This document shows positions 5,414-8,865 of a stretch of DNA of 8,865 nt, piece by piece. The position numbers and the translations under genes are program-made. The notes beneath the pieces are model-generated. The model saw nothing but the letters and a program-made list of their open reading frames with translations, had not been told where the DNA came from and did not search any database. This stretch comes from Candidatus Stahliibacteriota bacterium CG08_land_8_20_14_0_20_40_26 (GTDB lineage Bacteria; Hydrothermota; UBA3073): assembly GCA_002774315.1 (NCBI GenBank), contig PEYP01000016.1, positions 1-8,865 on the forward strand, given 5' to 3'. Each line of letters opens with the position of its first letter. Position 1 is the first letter of the stretch.

Positions 5414-5731
5414 ATGGATAAAGAAATATTGAAGCGATTAATAGAAATAAGTAATTGCTTAAAGAAAGAATGTCACGCTGAGAGGGTCATCCTGTTTGGT
5501 TCTTATGCCAGAGGAGAAGCCACTGAAGACAGTGATGTGGATATATTGGTCATTGCTCCCACAAAAGAACGATTCTTTGAAAGGATGGCTACTGTGCTAC
5601 GCTGTGTACGTGACATACGGTATGGAATTCCCCTTTCACCAATTGTGCTTAGAGCTGAAGAGGTAGAGGAGAGGATAAGAAGAGGTGATCAATTTGTGGA
5701 GGAAATCTTAGAAAAGGGAGTTGAACTATGA
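5414..5731 (+). CDS. Minimal nucleotidyltransferase (MNT), probable antitoxin of an MNT/HEPN pair
   Basis: Small protein of the DNA polymerase beta nucleotidyltransferase superfamily. In studied type VII toxin-antitoxin systems the MntA partner AMPylates and neutralises a HEPN toxin. Residues 29-43 carry the signature GSYARGEATEDSDVD, i.e. GS-x10-DxD, with Asp41 and Asp43 as the expected metal ligands. A third catalytic acidic residue in the later strand is not obvious: the region reads RYGIPLSPIVLRAEEV, where a DxV-type strand might be expected. Activity is therefore uncertain. AGAGGAA (5403-5409) lies 4 bases before ATG 5414. The stop overlaps the next start (ATGA), which ties it to the HEPN gene. 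At 105 residues it is typical of MNT partners. Role as antitoxin is inferred from the pairing. Confidence 0.88.
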   Translation: MDKEILKRLIEISNCLKKECHAERVILFGSYARGEATEDSDVDILVIAPTKERFFERMATVLRCVRDIRYGIPLSPIVLRAEEVEERIRRGDQFVEEILEKGVEL

Positions 5732-6120
5732 AAAAAACAGGGAATTCTCTTTATCCCGAGGACTGGAAGAAAGTAGCAGAAAAGGATTGGAGTCGTGTTA
5801 AAGTCATGTTGGGAGAAGAAGATGCTGAGGCAGCGGGCTACTTTCTTCAGCAAGCTTTGGAGAAACACCTTAAAGCCTTCTTACTTCAGCATGGATGGAA
5901 GCTAAAAAAAATTCATACACTCCACACTCTGCTTGATGATGCTCTTAAGTACGATCAGACTTTAGAATCTTTCAGCGAATTGTGTGAACGCGTCTCGGGA
6001 TACTACTTTAGCGACCGATATCCACAACTAATCGCATCTGGACTTACCTGTGAGGACATCAAAAAAGATATGGAAGAAGCACAACAGTTCATTAAAGTCA
6101 TGTTTGGAGAACCTGAATAA
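5728..6120 (+). CDS. HEPN domain protein, probable toxin of an MNT/HEPN pair
   Basis: All-helical HEPN-domain protein (PF05168 type) of 130 residues. Residues 36-53 (AGYFLQQALEKHLKAFLL) match the family's FHAQQAAEKxLKALL helix. KKIHTLHTLL (60-69) matches the KTHDLxxLL segment, and SDRYP (95-99) matches the common RYP motif. Many toxic HEPN proteins are RNases using an R-x4-6-H motif. No such motif is visible here: Arg88 and Arg97 have no histidine at the right distance. The protein may belong to the non-canonical RYP group, or it may bind nucleotides or RNA without cutting. It starts in the ATGA overlap with the nucleotidyltransferase gene, with AAAGGGAG just upstream, so the two are very probably coexpressed and form a complex. 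Confidence 0.88.
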   Translation: MKKTGNSLYPEDWKKVAEKDWSRVKVMLGEEDAEAAGYFLQQALEKHLKAFLLQHGWKLKKIHTLHTLLDDALKYDQTLESFSELCERVSGYYFSDRYPQLIASGLTCEDIKKDMEEAQQFIKVMFGEPE

Positions 6121-6214
6121 CCTATGGTATGTCCAAGCCAATAAGAAATGTAGTGAAAGACGAGTGTATATATTTTTTCCAAATGGGGTAAATAATTGAA
6201 AGGGGTTATTCAAA

Positions 6215-7192
6215 ATGTCGCCAAAAGAAATATCAAAAAAGAAGGTCTCTAAAAAGAGTGATCGCGTGATAGATTCACCATCATCACCTGCAGGAAAGAT
6301 GGTTCACGAACAGTTAGGGCTGTATGTCTATCCTGAAAAGGAGAAGAAGGCATCTACTCTGGAAGTAAAGAAATCTGACCATCCTAAGGTTTCAAAATTT
6401 AATGATATTGACCTTAACAAATGGAAAGAGTATGGAGACATAATAACAGACAGTCTATGGCTTATAGGTAGTCGAGATAGAAGTGGGATGCATACAGCCG
6501 AATTACATGGTAACTTTATTCCACAAATTCCTCATCAGGCAATGCTCAGATACACCAAGCAGGGAGAGATAGTATTAGATACCTTTTCAGGAAGTGGAAC
6601 TACATTGATTGAATGTAAAAGATTGGGACGCCATGGGATTGGCATAGAATTGCTACCCAGTTTGGTTAAAAGGAGTCAGGAACTCATAAATAAAGAAACA
6701 AATCCTTACAATGTTGTGACAAAAGTAGTAGAGGGAAACAGTTGCTTGCCAAAGACAACGCGAAAAGTTAAGAGATTACTACAAGAGGAATATAAGAAAG
6801 AAAATGTCCAGTTAATAATTATGCATCCGCCCTATCATGACATTATAAAATTTAGTGATCATCCAGAAGATTTATGCAACGCTCCTACAAATGAGGATTT
6901 TTTAGAGAAGTTTTCTACGGTGGTGCGTAACACCTTTGAGCTTTTAGAGAAGAACAGATTTTTGGTATTGGTAATAGGAGATAAGTATAATCAAGGTGAG
7001 TGGATTCCACTAAGTTTTTACACGATGCAAAAAGTTTTAGAAAATGGCTATAAACTCAAAAGTATTGCAGTAAAAAACATTGTAGGCACCAGGGCAAAAC
7101 GAAATGTAGAACATCTTTGGCGTAGAAGAGCTTTGGGTGGCGGATTCTATATATTTAAACACGAATATATAATGTTTTTTCAGAAGAGGTAG
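6215..7192 (+). CDS. DNA methyltransferase (N4-cytosine or N6-adenine type) with HPPY motif IV
   Basis: SAM-dependent amino-methyltransferase, probably the modification half of a restriction-modification system. After a lysine-rich N-terminus (1-60), residues 99-106 (GNFIPQIP) look like motif X. Then comes motif I, VLDTFSGSGTTLIE (120-133) with GIGIEL (141-146). Motif IV is HPPYHDIIKF (204-213), where DPPY or SPPY is usual. Motif order X-I-IV places the SAM-binding region before the catalytic region, unlike the common beta class (IV before X-I). The C-terminus ends in the family-like FKHEYIMFFQK. About 75 residues lie between motifs I and IV; no target-recognition domain could be assigned. 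The 325-residue length is ordinary. GAAAGGGG (6198-6205) precedes ATG 6215. The next gene starts 3 bases after the stop. Modified base and target site are unknown. Confidence 0.88.
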   Translation: MSPKEISKKKVSKKSDRVIDSPSSPAGKMVHEQLGLYVYPEKEKKASTLEVKKSDHPKVSKFNDIDLNKWKEYGDIITDSLWLIGSRDRSGMHTAELHGNFIPQIPHQAMLRYTKQGEIVLDTFSGSGTTLIECKRLGRHGIGIELLPSLVKRSQELINKETNPYNVVTKVVEGNSCLPKTTRKVKRLLQEEYKKENVQLIIMHPPYHDIIKFSDHPEDLCNAPTNEDFLEKFSTVVRNTFELLEKNRFLVLVIGDKYNQGEWIPLSFYTMQKVLENGYKLKSIAVKNIVGTRAKRNVEHLWRRRALGGGFYIFKHEYIMFFQKR

Positions 7193-7195
7193 AAG

Positions 7196-7756
7196 ATGGA
7201 TTTACTTGAACAACAAAAAATAGAAATAAGAAGATTAAATAATTCTAAAAAGATCAGAAGACTTTTGCGGGAGGAACTGGGGGTTGAACCGAATGAGTGG
7301 TATCTGACTAATCCTAATAATTTTAAAGAGAATACTTTTTATCATTATGCAAATTCATTACATGACCAAAGACAAATTTTGAAGAACGGATTTGATGTAA
7401 ATAAAGTAGGAAAACAAAATCAAGGGATAGGCAAAGGGCTATATTTAGGTAGAGATAAAGAAACATTGATGAAATTTTATGATACAAACCTTATCGGTGA
7501 TGAAAATTGCATTATTACTATCAAAGGGAAATTTAATTTTTTAAGTTTATTATCAGAAGCGAAACTACAAAAATTTCTTAAAAAAGCGAGAAAGATGTTT
7601 CCTGATGAACCTGACTTTATAGAAAGACACACCACAAAATTAGGATATGATGGTATTAGATATTACGATCCTTTGGCTACAGGCGAAGAGTTTGTTCTAT
7701 TTGATTTATCAGCGATGACTATAATTGGAGGGGAAGACCATGCCGTTGCTAAGTAG
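7196..7756 (+). CDS. ADP-ribosyltransferase-like protein in a restriction-modification cassette
   Basis: The family was not recognised by name, but the layout resembles the PARP-like ADP-ribosyltransferase fold with an H-Y-E triad. FYHYA (48-52) gives His50, followed by an ILKNGF segment (61-66) like the helix and Gly-Phe seen after the first strand. IGKGLYLGRDKETLMKFY (78-95) gives Tyr83 in the GxGxYL pattern, with the following helix. LGYDGIRYYDP (149-159) and GEEFVLFDLSAMTIIG (163-178) match the late GYDGI and E-x-V-V-F-D strands, making Glu165 (or Glu164) the catalytic candidate. About 45 N-terminal residues are basic and helical. If active it would transfer ADP-ribose from NAD+ to a protein or nucleic acid. 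AGAAGAGG (7182-7189) sits 6 bases before ATG 7196. The gene starts 3 bases after the methyltransferase and overlaps the nuclease gene by 17 bases, so all three are co-translated. The region is visibly A/T-richer than the housekeeping genes. Confidence 0.7.
   Translation: MDLLEQQKIEIRRLNNSKKIRRLLREELGVEPNEWYLTNPNNFKENTFYHYANSLHDQRQILKNGFDVNKVGKQNQGIGKGLYLGRDKETLMKFYDTNLIGDENCIITIKGKFNFLSLLSEAKLQKFLKKARKMFPDEPDFIERHTTKLGYDGIRYYDPLATGEEFVLFDLSAMTIIGGEDHAVAK
7727..7733 (+). promoter_or_regulatory. Ribosome binding site that fixes the nuclease start
   Basis: GGAGGGG lies within the last codons of the ADP-ribosyltransferase-like gene, 6 bases before ATG 7740. An in-frame TTG at 7725 overlaps this site and is therefore an unlikely start. 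Confidence 0.75.
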
Positions 7757-8573
7757 AAAAGAGGTTTTGAATCTGAAACTCAGCTCAATCCCTGTGGATA
7801 AACTAAGAGAATTGGCATCGAATTTAGAAGTTGATAAGAGAGACACAGGGGCAGACATTGTCAAAAGGTTGTTAAGCTGTCCAGCCACAGGGAAAGTGAT
7901 AGATGATTTCATGAAACTGAAATATATCAAACGGATTGAAACACGCAGATCCATTATTTCCGATAGCGAGTTAAAAGAAGAACTTGGAAAGGTAAAAAGT
8001 TTTTCCTGGGGCGTGGTTCAGGGGCAATTGGACCAAAAGATTCAGGCTGAATATGTAAGAAAAATTGTAAGATATGAGGATTTACTAAATAGTGTTAAGG
8101 CCAAACTTCACGATGATGTGACCAGTTATGTAATTTGCACTTGGTTTAACCATTGGACAACAGTATTGATTGAGGAACATATAAGCACTCATCATAAGGT
8201 AGTTCCCACTCTTAAAAACATAAAAGGAATTGATATTTTCTTTGATGGTCAACCATTTGACCTAAAAGTAACTTATCTGCCCCGCGATTATGAACCAAGA
8301 TATGCGACGGAGAGCCCAAAAGATTTAGCAATCTGGATGTATGAAAATCAAGGAGCTCAAAGATTCGGTGCAGATAACCGTTTATTTGTGGTTTTGTTAG
8401 ACAAAGATAATCCTGAAAAGAGTTGGGAATTAAAAAGGAATTTCAGCCTTGTTTTTGAGAAGATAGATGAATTTTTTAATAAAGAAGAAGTCTCTGAAAA
8501 TGACGAGATCATCTTTACTTTCGGTAGAAAAACCTATACAGCGGTTTCAAAGGTTTTGATAATTGCAAGATGA
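7740..8573 (+). CDS. Probable restriction endonuclease, PD-(D/E)xK type with SAP-like N-terminus
   Basis: Probable DNA-cutting partner of the methyltransferase. No named restriction family was recognised; the call rests on a motif and on context. KGIDIFFDGQPFDLKVT (162-178) has Asp165 followed by Asp174-Leu-Lys176, fitting D-x(8)-DxK of the PD-(D/E)xK nuclease core on two strands. The preceding helix carries Glu145 (VLIEEHI), a frequent helper acidic residue. Residues 12-45 (LKLSSIPVDKLRELASNLEV...ADIVKRLLS) look like a SAP or Rho_N-type helix-turn-helix DNA-binding unit. No membrane segment or signal peptide is seen. ATG 7740 is chosen over TTG 7725 because of the GGAGGGG site. It overlaps the upstream gene by 17 bases and is the last gene of the cassette; a repeat-filled spacer follows. 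Product length is 277 residues. Confidence 0.78.
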   Translation: MPLLSRKEVLNLKLSSIPVDKLRELASNLEVDKRDTGADIVKRLLSCPATGKVIDDFMKLKYIKRIETRRSIISDSELKEELGKVKSFSWGVVQGQLDQKIQAEYVRKIVRYEDLLNSVKAKLHDDVTSYVICTWFNHWTTVLIEEHISTHHKVVPTLKNIKGIDIFFDGQPFDLKVTYLPRDYEPRYATESPKDLAIWMYENQGAQRFGADNRLFVVLLDKDNPEKSWELKRNFSLVFEKIDEFFNKEEVSENDEIIFTFGRKTYTAVSKVLIIAR

Positions 8574-8851
8574 GTCAAAGATTTCATAAATAGCAAATTT
8601 CAATTTTATAGATGAGAATTCATACAAAAATGAAATAAAAAAAAATCAGTGTTAATCAGCGTTAATCGGCGTCCAAAGAAGCCACAGATTGCACGGATTG
8701 TCACAGAAAAAAAGATAAAATAAATCAAAGTCATTTTATAATAATCCGTTTAAATCCGTGTAATCCGTTGACAAATAATTGGCGTTAATCTGCGTCCCCA
8801 AATTAAAACTATCAGCGTAAATCTGCGTCCAATAATAAAAAAGAGGTGTAT
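8574..8851. other. A/T-rich repeat-filled spacer after the defence cassette
   Basis: No gene is supported in these 278 bases. The first ~70 are A/T-rich without a clear terminator. From 8647 on, short repeats dominate: GTTAATC/GCGT words (8647-8674, 8781-8797, 8813-8830) and an imperfect inverted pair of CACGGATTG/CCGTGTAAT words (8682-8700 with 8752-8770). Confidence 0.65.
8647..8830. repeat. Cluster of GTTAATCxGCGTCC and CACAGATTG-type repeats
   Basis: GTTAATCGGCGTCC (8661-8674), GTTAATCTGCGTCC (8784-8797) and a variant GTAAATCTGCGTCC (8817-8830) are three near-identical 14-mers. Between them CCACAGATTGCACGGATTG (8682-8700) is imperfectly complementary to AATCCGTGTAATCCGTTG (8753-8770). 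The CACAGAT words recall the repeat at 5322-5350. Confidence 0.78.
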
Positions 8852-8865
8852 ATGGAGAGGAAAGA
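8852..8865 (+). CDS. Possible start of a gene running out of the window
   Basis: ATG 8852 begins MERK and stays open to the window end. AGAGGTG at 8842-8848, 3 to 5 bases upstream, is a plausible ribosome binding site. Only four codons are visible, so nothing can be said of the product. Confidence 0.35.

Noticed and set aside
6161..6180. TATATATT stretch upstream of the methyltransferase, as a -10 box
   Set aside because: No -35-like hexamer is found at the right distance, and A/T-rich stretches are frequent in this sequence.
8647..8830. Repeat cluster as a CRISPR array
   Set aside because: The repeated words are only about 14 bp, are unevenly spaced (123 and 33 bases) and imperfect, and no cas gene is near.

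Overview
The window comes from an A/T-rich bacterial chromosome. It falls into a block of conserved housekeeping genes (about 1-5342) and a short accessory block of defence or stress type (about 5414-8573). All genes that can be supported are on the + strand. The order yicC-gmk-rpoZ-coaBC is a classic bacterial arrangement. The compact genes, separated by spacers full of short palindromes and low-complexity repeats, look like genomes of uncultured groundwater or sediment bacteria of candidate-phylum type. No ribosomal RNA or other firm taxonomic marker is present, so the phylum is left open.

Housekeeping block: a DJ-1/PfpI-family protein (11-622); D-aminoacyl-tRNA deacylase dtd (815-1252); a YicC-family protein (1406-2224) overlapping guanylate kinase gmk (2214-2798); a short RNA polymerase omega subunit rpoZ (2892-3089); bifunctional coaBC for coenzyme A synthesis (3086-4255); and a type-4 Fe-S uracil-DNA glycosylase (4665-5342). 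Together these cover protein or metabolite quality control, translation proofreading, RNA turnover, GTP supply, transcription, CoA synthesis and DNA repair.

Accessory block: a minimal nucleotidyltransferase (5414-5731) overlapping a HEPN-domain protein (5728-6120) by ATGA, the layout of MNT/HEPN toxin-antitoxin pairs. A tight three-gene cassette follows: a DNA methyltransferase with an odd HPPY motif IV (6215-7192), a protein resembling an ADP-ribosyltransferase (7196-7756), and a probable PD-(D/E)xK nuclease with a SAP-like N-terminus (7740-8573). The outer two genes look like a restriction-modification pair. The ADP-ribosyltransferase-like gene between them is translationally linked to both and is the most unusual item in the window. 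A further gene may begin at 8852.

Spacers: four hold tandem or inverted repeats with an 8-bp period (718-757, 1253-1340, 2808-2864, 4246-4285). The 409-bp gap after coaBC is a mosaic of small palindromes, including a head-to-head inverted pair and a palindrome nested in another. A CACAGAT-type repeat lies on each side of the accessory block (5322-5350 and 8647-8830). Repeat sequence supplies the stop codons of coaBC and of the glycosylase gene.
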